Below are positions 23,487-32,065 of a stretch of 32,243 bases of DNA, one piece after another. This DNA comes from Aquariibacter sp964433315. Its GTDB lineage: Bacteria; Pseudomonadota; Gammaproteobacteria; Burkholderiales; Burkholderiaceae_C. Each line of letters begins with the position of its first letter. Within the stretch, counting starts at the first letter, position 1. Position numbers and translations under genes: made by a program. The notes below the pieces were generated by a model, which ran no database searches, was not told where the DNA came from, and was given only the letters and a program-made list of their open reading frames with translations. The stretch lies in assembly GCA_964433315.1 (NCBI GenBank), contig CAYSQO010000016.1, positions 1 to 32,243 on the forward strand. The letters are read 5' to 3'.

Positions 23487-24848
23487 TCAGGTCTCGCCCG
23501 GGCCGGCCGCCGCACGCTCCAGGAGCGCGTAGAAGAAGCCGTCGCCGGGCGCGCCGCCTGCGGCGGCCTCGGCCGACGCCGCACCATTGTGGGCGAGCGG
23601 CAGCAGATGGCCCGGCGATGGCCGCAGCACCGCCCCGGGCGTGCGTTGCAAAAACGCGTCGACCTGGGCCTGGCCCTCGGCCCGGAAGATCGAGCAGGTC
23701 GCAAACAGCAGCCGCCCGCCCGGGGCCAGCAGCGGCCACAGGGCATCGAGCAGCCGGGCCTGCGTCTGGGCGAGCGCGGGCAGGTCGGCCGGGCGGCGCA
23801 GCCAGCGCACGTCGGGGTGGCGGCGCACGATGCCCGAGGCCGAGCAGGGCGCGTCGAGCAGGATGGCCTCGAAGGGCCGGCCGTCCCACCAGTCGGCCGG
23901 CCGGCCGGCGTCGCCGGCCACCGTGCGGGCGCGCAGGCCCAGGCGCTGCAGGCCCTGGTCGACCTTGCGCAGGCGCGTGGCGTCGCTGTCCAGGGCCAGC
24001 AGGTCCAGCTCGGCCTGCTCCAGCAGGTGGGCGGTCTTGCCGCCGGGGGCGGCGCAGGCGTCGAGCACGCGGGCCCCGGGCGGCAGGCCGGCGCCGTCGA
24101 GCAGCAGGTGCGCGGCCCGCTGGGCCGAGGCGTCCTGCACCGACACGGCGCCCTCGGCCCAGCCCGGCAGGCGGTCCACCGGCTGCGGGGTGTCGAGCTG
24201 CAGGGCCTGCGGGGTCTCGGGCCCCAGGGCACGGGCCGTCAGGCCGGCCTCGGCCAGGCGCCGCGCGTAGTCGGCCACGCTGCCGCGGCGGGGGTTGACG
24301 CGCAGCGTCATCGGCGGCGGGGCCTGGGCGGCGTCGAGCAGGGCGGGCCAGGCCTCGGGCCAGTCCTGGCGCAGCTGGCCGATCCACCAGGCGGGATGGT
24401 TCCAGCGCACCGTTTCCTGCCCGGCGAGCCCGGCATCCAGGGCCTCGGCCTCGCGCAGGGCGCGGCGCAGCACGGCGTTGACCAGCCCGGCCTGGGCCGG
24501 CGCGCGGCGCTTGGCGGCGTCCACCGCCTGGCTGACCAGGGTGTGCGGGGCGTAGCCGGCCCGGCTGTCGCGGGCGCTCAGGGCCAGGGCGCTCAGCAGC
24601 AGGGCCTCGACCCAGGCCGGCGGCTGGCGGGCGACCAGCAGGGTGGCCAGGGCCTGGGCGCGACCGAGGCCGCGCAGGGTCTCGAAGGCCAGGGCTTGGC
24701 TGCCGGCGCGGGCTGCCGGCGGGCAGCGTTCCAGGGCGTCGGTCAGCGAGCGGCCGGAGCGCACGGCCGCCACCGCATCGGCACAGTGCTCGAGCAGGCG
24801 GGCCAGGGGCTGGGCGACCGGGGTCGCGCGGGGGGTGTCAAGGGGCAT
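23487..24848 (-). CDS. rsmB: 16S rRNA (cytosine967-C5)-methyltransferase
   Basis: RsmB methylates cytosine 967 of 16S rRNA with SAM. The 453-residue product has an N-terminal NusB-like RNA-binding domain (about residues 10-150) and a methyltransferase domain with the SAM-binding ACAAPGGKTAHLLE, the motif LDAPCSASGIVRRHPDVRW and the catalytic TCSIF; the two cysteines lie near residues 336 and 385. The ATG at 24848 overlaps the end of the LemA-family gene by 11 bp, so translation may be coupled. It is followed by DUF4390, ntrY and ntrX, an order seen repeatedly in Burkholderiales. Confidence 0.95.
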   Translation of the reverse strand: MPLDTPRATPVAQPLARLLEHCADAVAAVRSGRSLTDALERCPPAARAGSQALAFETLRGLGRAQALATLLVARQPPAWVEALLLSALALSARDSRAGYAPHTLVSQAVDAAKRRAPAQAGLVNAVLRRALREAEALDAGLAGQETVRWNHPAWWIGQLRQDWPEAWPALLDAAQAPPPMTLRVNPRRGSVADYARRLAEAGLTARALGPETPQALQLDTPQPVDRLPGWAEGAVSVQDASAQRAAHLLLDGAGLPPGARVLDACAAPGGKTAHLLEQAELDLLALDSDATRLRKVDQGLQRLGLRARTVAGDAGRPADWWDGRPFEAILLDAPCSASGIVRRHPDVRWLRRPADLPALAQTQARLLDALWPLLAPGGRLLFATCSIFRAEGQAQVDAFLQRTPGAVLRPSPGHLLPLAHNGAASAEAAAGGAPGDGFFYALLERAAAGPGET

Positions 24849-25521
24849 CGTCCGGGGCCCGGTCGGATCGGCCCGACCGGCTGAGCGGCGCCTCCGCCGG
24901 CTCGGCCACCGGCGCCGGCAGCCGCGCGGCGGGGCGGAAGTTGAAGAGGTCGGCGACCAGCCGGGTCGGCCATTCGGCGCGGGCCAGGTTGTAGGCCGCG
25001 ACGGCCGCGTCATGCGGTCCGCGGCTGAAGGCGATCTGCTGGCCGGCCTGCTGCAGGGTCTGGTTCAGGGCCTGCAGCAGCAGACGCCAGGCGGGATCGG
25101 CCGGGGCCTCGCCGGGCCCGGGGGGCTCGGCCGGCATGGCGGCCAGGGCCTCCGCGCGCTGGCGCAGGCTGCCCAGTGCGCGTTCGAGCACCTGCTCGGC
25201 CAGGCCCAGGCTCTGCATGGGGCCGGGCTCCAGCGGACGCTGGGCGGCGGCCTGGGCTGCGGTGTCGGCCTGGCGCGCCGCGGCGGCCAGGGTGGCGAGC
25301 AGGGCGGCCTCCTCCGCCGGCCAGGCGCTGGCCCCGGGCAGGCCGGCGGTGGCCAGGCCGGCACCGTCCCGCGCCAGGGTGTGCCGGCGACGCAGGGCGG
25401 CGTCGACCGCCGTCCACTGCGCACCGACCGCCCCGCGCAGCCGCACCAGGCGGTTGTGGGCCCCGATCACCCAGAAGAGCAGCAGGGCCAGGACGGCGAT
25501 CAGGATCAGCCGGTCACCCAT
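24838..25521 (-). CDS. LemA family protein
   Basis: Protein of 227 residues with one N-terminal membrane helix (LILIAVLALLLFWVIG, residues 5-20) followed by a long helical domain. The LemA signatures are visible: HNRLVRLRGAVGAQWTAVDAAL after the helix, and YNLARAEWPTRLVADLFNF near the C-terminus. The C-terminal tail is Pro/Arg-rich and unlike other members. It lacks the second LemA hallmark of strong Asn-Tyr richness, so it is a diverged member. The function of LemA proteins is not settled; they are exposed on the outer side of the membrane. It lies 24 bp after queC and overlaps rsmB. Confidence 0.8.
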   Translation of the reverse strand: MGDRLILIAVLALLLFWVIGAHNRLVRLRGAVGAQWTAVDAALRRRHTLARDGAGLATAGLPGASAWPAEEAALLATLAAAARQADTAAQAAAQRPLEPGPMQSLGLAEQVLERALGSLRQRAEALAAMPAEPPGPGEAPADPAWRLLLQALNQTLQQAGQQIAFSRGPHDAAVAAYNLARAEWPTRLVADLFNFRPAARLPAPVAEPAEAPLSRSGRSDRAPDDAP

Positions 25522-25545
25522 GGCCGGCCTCCTGGCGGGCGGGCT

Positions 25546-26280
25546 TCATGCCGCGGGGCTGGCCGCGGCCCCGGCGGCGTAGGCCTTCCAGCCGCGCGCG
25601 CGCAGTTCGCAGGCCGGGCACTGCCCGCAGCCATGGCCCCAGGGGTGGCGCTGGCTGCGGTCGCCCAGGTAGCAGCTGTGGGTGTGCTCGGTGAGCAGGT
25701 CGACCAGGGCCGGGCCGCCGAGCTGCTCGCTCAGCGTCCAGGTCTGGGCCTTGTCGAGGAACATCAGCGGCGTCTCGACCGTCATCGGCCCGGCCAGGCC
25801 CAGGCTCAGCGCCACCTGCAGGGCCTTGAGGGTGTTGTCGCGGCAGTCGGGGTAGCCCGAGTAGTCGGTCTCGCACATGCCGCCGACCAGCACCGTCAGC
25901 CCGCGCCGGTAGGCCAGGGCCGCGGCATAGGTGAAGAACAGCAGGTTGCGGCCCGGCACGAAGGTGTTGGGCAGGCCGTTGGCCTGCCACTCGATGGCGC
26001 GTTCCTCGGTCATGGCCGTGGCGCCGATCTGGGCCAGCTGGCGCAGGTCCAGCAGGTGGTCCACGCCCAGGCGCGGCGCCCAGCGCGGGAACTGCCGGCG
26101 CAGCTCGCGCAGCAGCAGCGGCCGGCAGTCCAGCTCGACGCGGTGGCGCTGGCCGTAGTCGAAGCCCACCGTCTCGACCTGTGCATAGCGCGCCAGCGCC
26201 CAGGCCAGGCAGGTGGCGGAATCCTGGCCGCCGGAGAACAGCACCAGCGCGCCACGGGGGTCGAGAGGGGCGGCAGCCAT
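25546..26280 (-). CDS. queC: 7-cyano-7-deazaguanine synthase
   Basis: QueC converts 7-carboxy-7-deazaguanine to preQ0 with ammonia and ATP in the queuosine pathway. The 244-residue protein has the PP-loop LFSGGQDSATCLAWAL at residues 14-29, the conserved GLPNTFVPGRNLLFFTYAAALAY segment, GGMCETDYSGYPDCR, and a C-terminal zinc site formed by SCYLGD and CGQCPACELR. The ATG at 26280 is 15 bases from the proA stop, so it is probably part of a proA-queC transcript. No queD, queE or queF lies nearby; the remaining pathway genes must be elsewhere. Confidence 0.96.
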   Translation of the reverse strand: MAAAPLDPRGALVLFSGGQDSATCLAWALARYAQVETVGFDYGQRHRVELDCRPLLLRELRRQFPRWAPRLGVDHLLDLRQLAQIGATAMTEERAIEWQANGLPNTFVPGRNLLFFTYAAALAYRRGLTVLVGGMCETDYSGYPDCRDNTLKALQVALSLGLAGPMTVETPLMFLDKAQTWTLSEQLGGPALVDLLTEHTHSCYLGDRSQRHPWGHGCGQCPACELRARGWKAYAAGAAASPAA

Positions 26281-26294
26281 GGTCGTCGGCGGCC

Positions 26295-27608
26295 TCAGCT
26301 GCGGCCTTCGCCCTGGCCCAGGACGATCCACTTCATCGAGGTCAGGCCCTCCAGCCCCACCGGCCCGCGGGCGTGGAACTTGTCGGTGGAGATGCCGATT
26401 TCCGCGCCCAGGCCGTACTCGAAGCCGTCGGCGAAGCGGGTGCTGGCATTGACCATCACGCTGGCCGAATCGACCTCGCGCAGGAAGCGCATGGCGTTCG
26501 GGTGGTTCGTCGTCAGGATCGCGTCGGTGTGGTGGGACCCAAAGCGGTTGATGTGGGCGATGGCCTCGTCCAGGCTGTCGACCAGCTTGATGCTGATGAC
26601 CGGCGCGAGGTATTCCTCGGCCCAGTCGGCCTCGGTGGCTGCCACCAGCCGGGCGCCCGGCAGGGCCGCGGTCTGCAGCAGGGCCAGGGCGCGCGGGCCG
26701 CAGCGCATCTCCACGCCCTTGGCGGCGAAGACCGCGCCGATCCTCGGCAGGAAGGCCGGCGCCACCGCGGTGTGCACCAGCAGCGACTCGGTCGCATTGC
26801 AGGGGCTGTACTTCTGCGTCTTGGCGTTGTCGGTCACCGCCACGGCCAGGTCCAGGTCGACCTGGGCGTCCACGTAGGTGTGGCAGTTGCCGTCCAGGTG
26901 CTTGATGACGGGCACGGTGGCCTCGCGGCTGATGCGCTCGATCAGGCCCTTGCCGCCGCGCGGGATGATCACGTCCACATAGGCCGGCATGGCGATCAGG
27001 CGGCCGACCGCGGCCCGGTCGGTGGTGGGCACCTGCTGCACCGCCTCGGCCGGCAGGCCGGCGGCGGCCAGGGCCTGGCCGACCAGGGCAGCCAGGGCGG
27101 CGTTGGAGTGTGCCGCCTCCGAGCCGCCGCGCAGGATGGCGGCGTTGCCGCTCTTGATGGCCAGCGAGGCGGCGTCGATGGTCACGTTCGGCCGGCTCTC
27201 GTAAATCATGCCGAAGACGCCCAGCGGCACCCGCATCTGGCCGACGGTGATGCCGGTGGGGCGGCGGCGCAGGTTGGTCATCTCGCCGATCGGGTCGGGC
27301 AGGGCGGCGACCTGCTCGCAGCCTTCGGCCATCTGCTCGATCACCTTGGGCGTCAGGCGCAGGCGGTCCACCATCGGCGCGGCCAGGCCGGCGGCCTCGG
27401 CGGCGGCGATGTCCTTTGCGTTGGCCGCCTGCAGCGGGCCGGCCTGGGCGCGGATCGCGGCGGCCAGGGCCAGCAGGGCGGCGTTCTTGGTCGCGGTCGA
27501 GGCGGCGGCCATCGTGGTGGCGGCCCGCCGCGCGGCCTGGCCGAGGCGCTCCATCAGCGCGTTCACATCCTCGGGGGCGAGGGCGGCGGAGGGGGTCGAG
27601 GCGTTCAT
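26295..27608 (-). CDS. proA: Gamma-glutamyl phosphate reductase
   Basis: ProA reduces gamma-glutamyl phosphate to glutamate semialdehyde with NADPH, the second step of proline synthesis. The 437-residue protein is an aldehyde-dehydrogenase-fold enzyme with VPLGVFGMIYESRPNVTIDAA, the nucleotide-binding RGGSEAAHSN, the IIPRGGKGLI segment, and the catalytic C270 in KYSPCNATESLLV. The C-terminal GLGAEIGISTDKFHARGPVGLE is typical. No proB is adjacent. The ATG at 27608 has the hexamer GACAAT six bases upstream, as at hemE and rlmI. It is followed closely by queC. Confidence 0.97.
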   Translation of the reverse strand: MNASTPSAALAPEDVNALMERLGQAARRAATTMAAASTATKNAALLALAAAIRAQAGPLQAANAKDIAAAEAAGLAAPMVDRLRLTPKVIEQMAEGCEQVAALPDPIGEMTNLRRRPTGITVGQMRVPLGVFGMIYESRPNVTIDAASLAIKSGNAAILRGGSEAAHSNAALAALVGQALAAAGLPAEAVQQVPTTDRAAVGRLIAMPAYVDVIIPRGGKGLIERISREATVPVIKHLDGNCHTYVDAQVDLDLAVAVTDNAKTQKYSPCNATESLLVHTAVAPAFLPRIGAVFAAKGVEMRCGPRALALLQTAALPGARLVAATEADWAEEYLAPVISIKLVDSLDEAIAHINRFGSHHTDAILTTNHPNAMRFLREVDSASVMVNASTRFADGFEYGLGAEIGISTDKFHARGPVGLEGLTSMKWIVLGQGEGRS

Positions 27609-27620
27609 GCGGCCATTGTC
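27609..27620 (-). promoter_or_regulatory. -10-like element six bases before proA
   Basis: On the minus strand GACAAT (27620-27615) is followed by GGCCGC and the ATG at 27608. The geometry is the same as at hemE and rlmI. No -35 is recognisable in the GC-rich sequence before it. Confidence 0.45.
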
Positions 27621-27658
27621 GCCGCGGCCCGCCCCCGGCGGCGCCCGGCCCGGCGGCC

Positions 27659-28684
27659 TCAGGGTGTCAGCGGCCCGCCCAGGGCACCCAGCACCAGCAG
27701 CCACAGCGGCGCCGTCAGCACGAAGGCGCTGGTCGAGACGACGATGGCGGCCGTGGCCTCGGCCTCCTGGCTGCGGTAGCGCTGCGCGAACATCAGCGCA
27801 TTGCTGCCGGTCGGGTTGGCCGCGGCCAGCACGATCACCGCCAGCGGCAGGCCCAGCAGGCCGCCGCCCAGCCAACGGTCCACCGCCCAGCCGGCGGCCA
27901 GCACCCCGGCCGGCTGCAGCAGCAGCTTGAAGGCGCTGAGCTGGCCGGCCACCCGCGCCGCGCCGCGCACGCCGTAGTGGCCCAGGGACAGGCCGATGGC
28001 CACCAGGCACAGTGGCACCACCGCCGTGCCCAGCATCAGCAGCACCTCGTCCAGCGGCCCGGGCAGCGGCAGGCCGCCCAGGTTCCAGGCCATGCCGGCC
28101 AGCACCGGCAGCACGATGGGGTGGATCACGGTGTTGCGCACCACCCGCGCCAGCGTGCCGGCCAGGCCGGCCGGCGCCTCGCCGCGCTGCACGGCGGCCC
28201 GGGCCAGGTCACGCTCGACCAGCACGGTCAGCAGGCTCAGCAGCACCAGGGCATGCAGGCTGACCACCGCCAGGTGGATCTGCAGCCCCGCCTCGCCGAA
28301 CAGCGCCGCCGCCAGCGGGATGCCGAGCTGCGCGTTGTTGCCGAAGGCTGCGGTGATGGCCCGCACGGCCGGCGCCGCCGCATCGGGCGCCCGGCCCGGG
28401 ACCTGCGCGGCGCGCCGCAGCGCGCGCTGCTGCAGCAGGTAGACGCCGACCATGCCCAGCACCACCGGCACGAAGAACACCGCCAGCGCGCGCCAGGGCA
28501 GGGCGGCCAGGTCGATGCGCGCGGTCGCCCGGAACAGCAGGGCCGGCGCGAACAGGTAGAAGGCCGCGTTGGACAGGATGCGCGCCGCCTCGCCGCCGCG
28601 GAAGGCCGGGAAGCGGCCGGCGAGGAAGCCCAGCGCGATCGTCGTGAAGATCGCGCCGAGCTTGAGGAAGAGCACGCTGCCCAT
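27659..28684 (-). CDS. AEC family transporter
   Basis: Inner-membrane protein of 341 residues with about ten hydrophobic segments arranged as two repeats, assigned to the AEC (auxin efflux carrier) family. Supporting features are the N-terminal LGAIFTTIALGFLAGRFPAF, LSNAAFYLFAPALLFRAT, the AFGNNAQLGIPLA segment with an Asn-Asn near residue 115, and the late VLAAANPTGSNALMFAQRY. Family members export or import carboxylates such as malate or malonate; the cargo here is unknown. It starts at ATG 28684, 112 bp after topB, and is followed by proA after 50 bp, but proA has its own promoter-like element. Confidence 0.88.
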   Translation of the reverse strand: MGSVLFLKLGAIFTTIALGFLAGRFPAFRGGEAARILSNAAFYLFAPALLFRATARIDLAALPWRALAVFFVPVVLGMVGVYLLQQRALRRAAQVPGRAPDAAAPAVRAITAAFGNNAQLGIPLAAALFGEAGLQIHLAVVSLHALVLLSLLTVLVERDLARAAVQRGEAPAGLAGTLARVVRNTVIHPIVLPVLAGMAWNLGGLPLPGPLDEVLLMLGTAVVPLCLVAIGLSLGHYGVRGAARVAGQLSAFKLLLQPAGVLAAGWAVDRWLGGGLLGLPLAVIVLAAANPTGSNALMFAQRYRSQEAEATAAIVVSTSAFVLTAPLWLLVLGALGGPLTP

Positions 28685-28796
28685 GGCGGGACGGAGCGTT
28701 CGTCAGCGCGCCGACGGGCCCGGCGCGGCACGGCGGCCGGCCGGGGTGCGGGCCCGCGCTGCGTGGCCCGCGGCGTGGGCCGTGCCCCGGCGGGGC
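28685..28796 (-). other. Gap between topB and the AEC gene
   Basis: Immediately after the topB stop the minus strand reads GCCCCGCCGGGGC (28796-28784), a 5-bp hairpin with a 3-base loop and no T tract. Nothing else is recognised. Confidence 0.35.
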
Positions 28797-31427
28797 TCAG
28801 CCCGCATCGGCCGCCTTGCGCGCGGCCTTCTTGGCCGGGGCCTTCTTCGCGGCGGCGCGCGGCTCGAAGGCGAAGCCGACCTTGCCCTCCTTGCCGTCCC
28901 AGACCAGGCGGGCCTTGAAGGCGCGGCGGGTCTTGTTGGAGATGAAGCCCTCCAGCAGGTCGGTCTGGCCGGTGGCGAGCAGCTTCTCGGCCTGCTCGCG
29001 GGCGATGGGCTGCTGCAGGATGACCTTGCCGCTCTTGAAGTCGCAGGTCACGCGGGCGCCCACGGCGTGCTCGCAGACGTAGTTGGTGCCGTGCTCGTAG
29101 ACATGGCCCTTGCACTTCGGGCAGGCGCCCAGGCTGGCCTGGCCGCTGAAGTCCACCGGCTCGCCGTCGGCCTCGGCCTGTTTGGCGTCCTCGCCGAAGT
29201 CGAACTCCAGCTTCCAGTTCTTGATCTCCTCGTCGAAGACCAGCTTCAGCTCGGCCGTGAAGGGCCAGCCCGCCTTGGAGCGGAAGCCCTCCAGCGGGCC
29301 GATCCGGCGGTCGCGCAGGAAGGCGTCGGCCTCGGCGGTCTCGAAGGCGCGGCCGCCCGGGATCTTGCCGATCGAGAAGCCGCAGCCCTCGCCCTCGCCC
29401 CCCTCGTTCGCCGCGGCCGGGCTGCCGACGCAGGCGAAGCGGCGGTAGTTCTCCTTCACCACGCCGCCGCAGTTGGGGCAGGGCGTGGCCAGGGTGGCGT
29501 AGTCGCCGGGCACGGTGTCGCGGTCGTACTCCTTGGCCTTCTTGACGATGCGCTCGGTCATGCCGGCGATCTCGGCCATGAAGGCCTCGCGCGAGAGCCG
29601 GCCCTTCTCCATCTCGGCCAGGCGGTGCTCCCAGTTGCCGGTCAGCTCGGGCTTGGTCAGGTCCTCCACGCCCAGGCCGCGCAGCAGGGTCATGAGCTGG
29701 AAGGCCTTGGCCGTGGGGATCAGCTCGCGGCCCTCGCGCAGCATGTACTTCTCCAGGATCAGGCCTTCCAGGATGGCCGCCCGGGTGGCTGGGGTGCCCA
29801 GGCCCTTCTCCTGCATCGCGGCCTTCAGCTCCTCGTCGTCGATCAGCTTGCCGGCGCCTTCCATGGCGCTCAGCAGCGTGGCCTCGCTGTAGCGGGCGGG
29901 CGGCCGGGTCTTGAGCGCGTTCAGGTCCACGGCCTCGGTCGTCACCGCCTCGCCGGGCTGCACGGCCACCAGGGTGGCGTCGTCCTCCTGGGCTTCCTTG
30001 CCGTAGACCGCCAGCCAGCCCGGCTTGACCAGCACCTTGCCGTTCGTCTGGAAGCTGTGCCGCGCCGCGGCCGCCTCGACGATCGTCGTGCGCGTGGTCA
30101 CCATGAACTCGGCGCTCGGGTAGAAGACCGCCAGGAAGCGCTTGACGACCATGTCGTAGAGCTTGGCCTCCACCTCGGTCAGGGCCTTGGGCGCCTGCAG
30201 GGTCGGGATGATGGCGAAGTGGTCCGAGACCTTGGCGTTGTCGAAGACCCGCTTGCTCGGCTTGATGTAGCCCTGGTTCAGCGCCACCCGGGCGTGGCCG
30301 GCCAGGGCCTTGAGCGGGCCGGGCTGGTCCTCCTCGGCCAGCATCTCGACGGTGCTCTTCACCGTGGCCAGGTAGTCCTCCGGCAGCGCGCGGGAGTCCG
30401 TCCGCGGGTAGGTCAGCACCTTGTGCTTCTCGTACAGCGCCTGGGCGATCGACAGCGTGGTCTTGGCCGAGAAGCCGAAGCGCGAGTTGGCCTCGCGCTG
30501 CAGCGTGGTCAGGTCGTAGAGCAGGGGGCTGGCCTGGGTGCTGGGCTTGGCCTCCTCGGTGACGGTGGCGGGCCGGCCGCGGCAGGCGTCCACCACGGCG
30601 CGGGCGGCGGCCTCGTCCCAGATCCGGTCGGCGCGGCGCTCGGCGTCCTCGTTCTTCTTGAAGGCCGGGTCGAACCACTTGCCCTCGTAGCCGCCGGCGG
30701 CGGCGCCGAACTCGGCCTTCACCTCCCAGTAGGGCCGCGAGACATGCTTGCGGATCTTCTCCTCGCGCTCCACCACGATGGACAGGGTCGGCGTCTGCAC
30801 CCGGCCCACCGTGGTCAGGAAGAAGCCGCCGTCGCGGCTGTTGAAGGCCGTCATCGCCCGCGTGCCGTTGATGCCGACCAGCCAGTCGGCCTCGCTGCGG
30901 CTGCGGGCGGCGTCGGCCAGGCCCTGCATCTGCGCCTCGCCGCGCAGCTGCTCGAAGCCGTCGCGGATGGCCTGCGGCGTCATGCTTTGCAGCCACAGGC
31001 GCTGGATGGGCTTGCCCAGGCCCTTGGCCCGGGTGGCGGCGGTGCTCTCGGCGGCGTACTGCTCGATCAGGCGAAAGATCAGCTCGCCCTCGCGGCCCGC
31101 GTCACAGGCGTTGATCAGGGTCGTCACGTCCTTGCGCTTGATCAGCTTGACCAGGGCGTTGAGCCGGCTCTTGGCCTTGTCGATGGGCGCCAGCTCGAAG
31201 TGCGGCGGGATCACCGGCAGGTTGGCGAAGCTCCACTTGCCGCGCTTGACGTCGAAGGCCTCCGGCGCCTTGATCTCCACCAGGTGACCGACGGCGGAGG
31301 AGACGACGTAGTGCTCGTTCTCGAAATGGTCCTCGTGCTTCTCGAACTTGCCGGACGACGGCGTCAGGGCGCGGACGATGTCCTGCGCGACGCTCGGCTT
31401 CTCGGCGATGACCAGTGCTTTGCTCAT
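28797..31427 (-). CDS. topB: DNA topoisomerase III with zinc-ribbon tail
   Basis: Type IA topoisomerase of 876 residues that passes single strands and decatenates replication intermediates. It begins with the TOPRIM domain (MSKALVIAEKPSVAQDIVRAL; acidic residues in NACDAGREGELIFRL) and has the active-site motif LTYPRTDSRALPEDY with the nucleophilic Tyr near residue 340. E. coli TopB has about 650 residues; the extra C-terminal part holds a four-cysteine zinc ribbon (PCPNCGG through CGFSIG), a second cysteine-containing module (CPKCKGHVYEHGTNYVCEHA) and a basic Ala/Lys tail ending KKAPAKKAARKAADAG. The start ATG 31427 matches the family N-terminus. It is divergent from the SET-domain gene, sharing a 131-bp region. 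Confidence 0.95.
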   Translation of the reverse strand: MSKALVIAEKPSVAQDIVRALTPSSGKFEKHEDHFENEHYVVSSAVGHLVEIKAPEAFDVKRGKWSFANLPVIPPHFELAPIDKAKSRLNALVKLIKRKDVTTLINACDAGREGELIFRLIEQYAAESTAATRAKGLGKPIQRLWLQSMTPQAIRDGFEQLRGEAQMQGLADAARSRSEADWLVGINGTRAMTAFNSRDGGFFLTTVGRVQTPTLSIVVEREEKIRKHVSRPYWEVKAEFGAAAGGYEGKWFDPAFKKNEDAERRADRIWDEAAARAVVDACRGRPATVTEEAKPSTQASPLLYDLTTLQREANSRFGFSAKTTLSIAQALYEKHKVLTYPRTDSRALPEDYLATVKSTVEMLAEEDQPGPLKALAGHARVALNQGYIKPSKRVFDNAKVSDHFAIIPTLQAPKALTEVEAKLYDMVVKRFLAVFYPSAEFMVTTRTTIVEAAAARHSFQTNGKVLVKPGWLAVYGKEAQEDDATLVAVQPGEAVTTEAVDLNALKTRPPARYSEATLLSAMEGAGKLIDDEELKAAMQEKGLGTPATRAAILEGLILEKYMLREGRELIPTAKAFQLMTLLRGLGVEDLTKPELTGNWEHRLAEMEKGRLSREAFMAEIAGMTERIVKKAKEYDRDTVPGDYATLATPCPNCGGVVKENYRRFACVGSPAAANEGGEGEGCGFSIGKIPGGRAFETAEADAFLRDRRIGPLEGFRSKAGWPFTAELKLVFDEEIKNWKLEFDFGEDAKQAEADGEPVDFSGQASLGACPKCKGHVYEHGTNYVCEHAVGARVTCDFKSGKVILQQPIAREQAEKLLATGQTDLLEGFISNKTRRAFKARLVWDGKEGKVGFAFEPRAAAKKAPAKKAARKAADAG

Positions 31428-31558
31428 GGGCTTCTTGACGTGTTGCGGCCGCCCGGCCGGGGCAGGGGCGGCCTCCCTACAATCCGCGCGCTTCTCGCGC
31501 ACGCACGCACGCGCCTTCGCGCGCACGCCCTCGATTCACTGTAGCCAAAAGCCCCGCC
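31428..31558. promoter_or_regulatory. Divergent region between topB and the SET-domain gene
   Basis: TACAAT (31478-31483, plus strand) is a good -10 candidate for the SET-domain gene, with a predicted leader of about 70 nt. The leader contains CG-rich short repeats (CGCACGCACGCACGCG around 31498-31513) and can form two GCGC-type hairpins. No clear promoter for topB is seen on the minus strand. Confidence 0.4.
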
Positions 31559-32065
31559 ATGCCGCGCACGCCCCCGCCGAAGCCCGACGCCCCCGACGCG
31601 GGGCGGCGCATCCAGGTGCGGCGCTCCGGCGTGCACGGCAAGGGCGTCTTCGCCCTGCGGCCCATCGCCGCGGGCGACTGCATCCTCGAATACAAGGGCG
31701 AGGTCATCGACTGGCCCGAGGCCCTGCGCCGCCATCCGCACGATCCCGCCCAGCCCAACCACACCTTCTACTTCCACATCGACGACCAGCGGGTCATCGA
31801 CGGCAAGGTCGGCGGCAACGCGGCCCGCTGGATCAACCATGCCTGCGCGCCCAACTGCGAGGCCCAGGAAGGCGAGGGCCGCATCTACATCCACGCCCTG
31901 CGCGACATCGCCGCGGGCGAGGAGCTGTTCTTCGACTACGGCCTGATGCTCGAAGGCCGCCACACGCCGGCCGTGAAGGCCGAGTACGCCTGCCACTGCG
32001 GCGCACCCGACTGCCGCGGCACCATGCTGGCGCCCAAGCGGCGCCGCGCCGGGGGCGGGCGCTGA
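31559..32065 (+). CDS. SET-domain protein lysine methyltransferase-like
   Basis: Small cytoplasmic protein of 168 residues that is essentially a complete SET domain, the fold of protein lysine methyltransferases using SAM. It shows the first SET motif (VHGKGVFALRPIAAGDCILEYKGEVI), the SAM-binding knot WINHACAPNC (N93, H94), the catalytic GEELFFDYG with Y127, and a post-SET cysteine group CHCGAPDC near residues 149-156 suited to bind zinc together with the NHACAPNC cysteine. The C-terminus is basic (APKRRRAGGGR). Such genes occur across Burkholderiales, and their targets are not established. The ATG at 31559 precedes a Pro-rich N-terminus. The stop overlaps the presumed birA start. Confidence 0.9.
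   Translation: MPRTPPPKPDAPDAGRRIQVRRSGVHGKGVFALRPIAAGDCILEYKGEVIDWPEALRRHPHDPAQPNHTFYFHIDDQRVIDGKVGGNAARWINHACAPNCEAQEGEGRIYIHALRDIAAGEELFFDYGLMLEGRHTPAVKAEYACHCGAPDCRGTMLAPKRRRAGGGR

Noticed and set aside
31488..31530. CGCACG-type short repeats as a CRISPR or tandem-repeat locus
   Set aside because: The units are 4-6 bases with no spacers and fit simple low-complexity sequence in a GC-rich leader.
28237..31544. Long frames of 900 or more codons on both strands across topB
   Set aside because: Only the frame with TOPRIM, catalytic Tyr and zinc ribbons is coherent; the others are compositional shadows.
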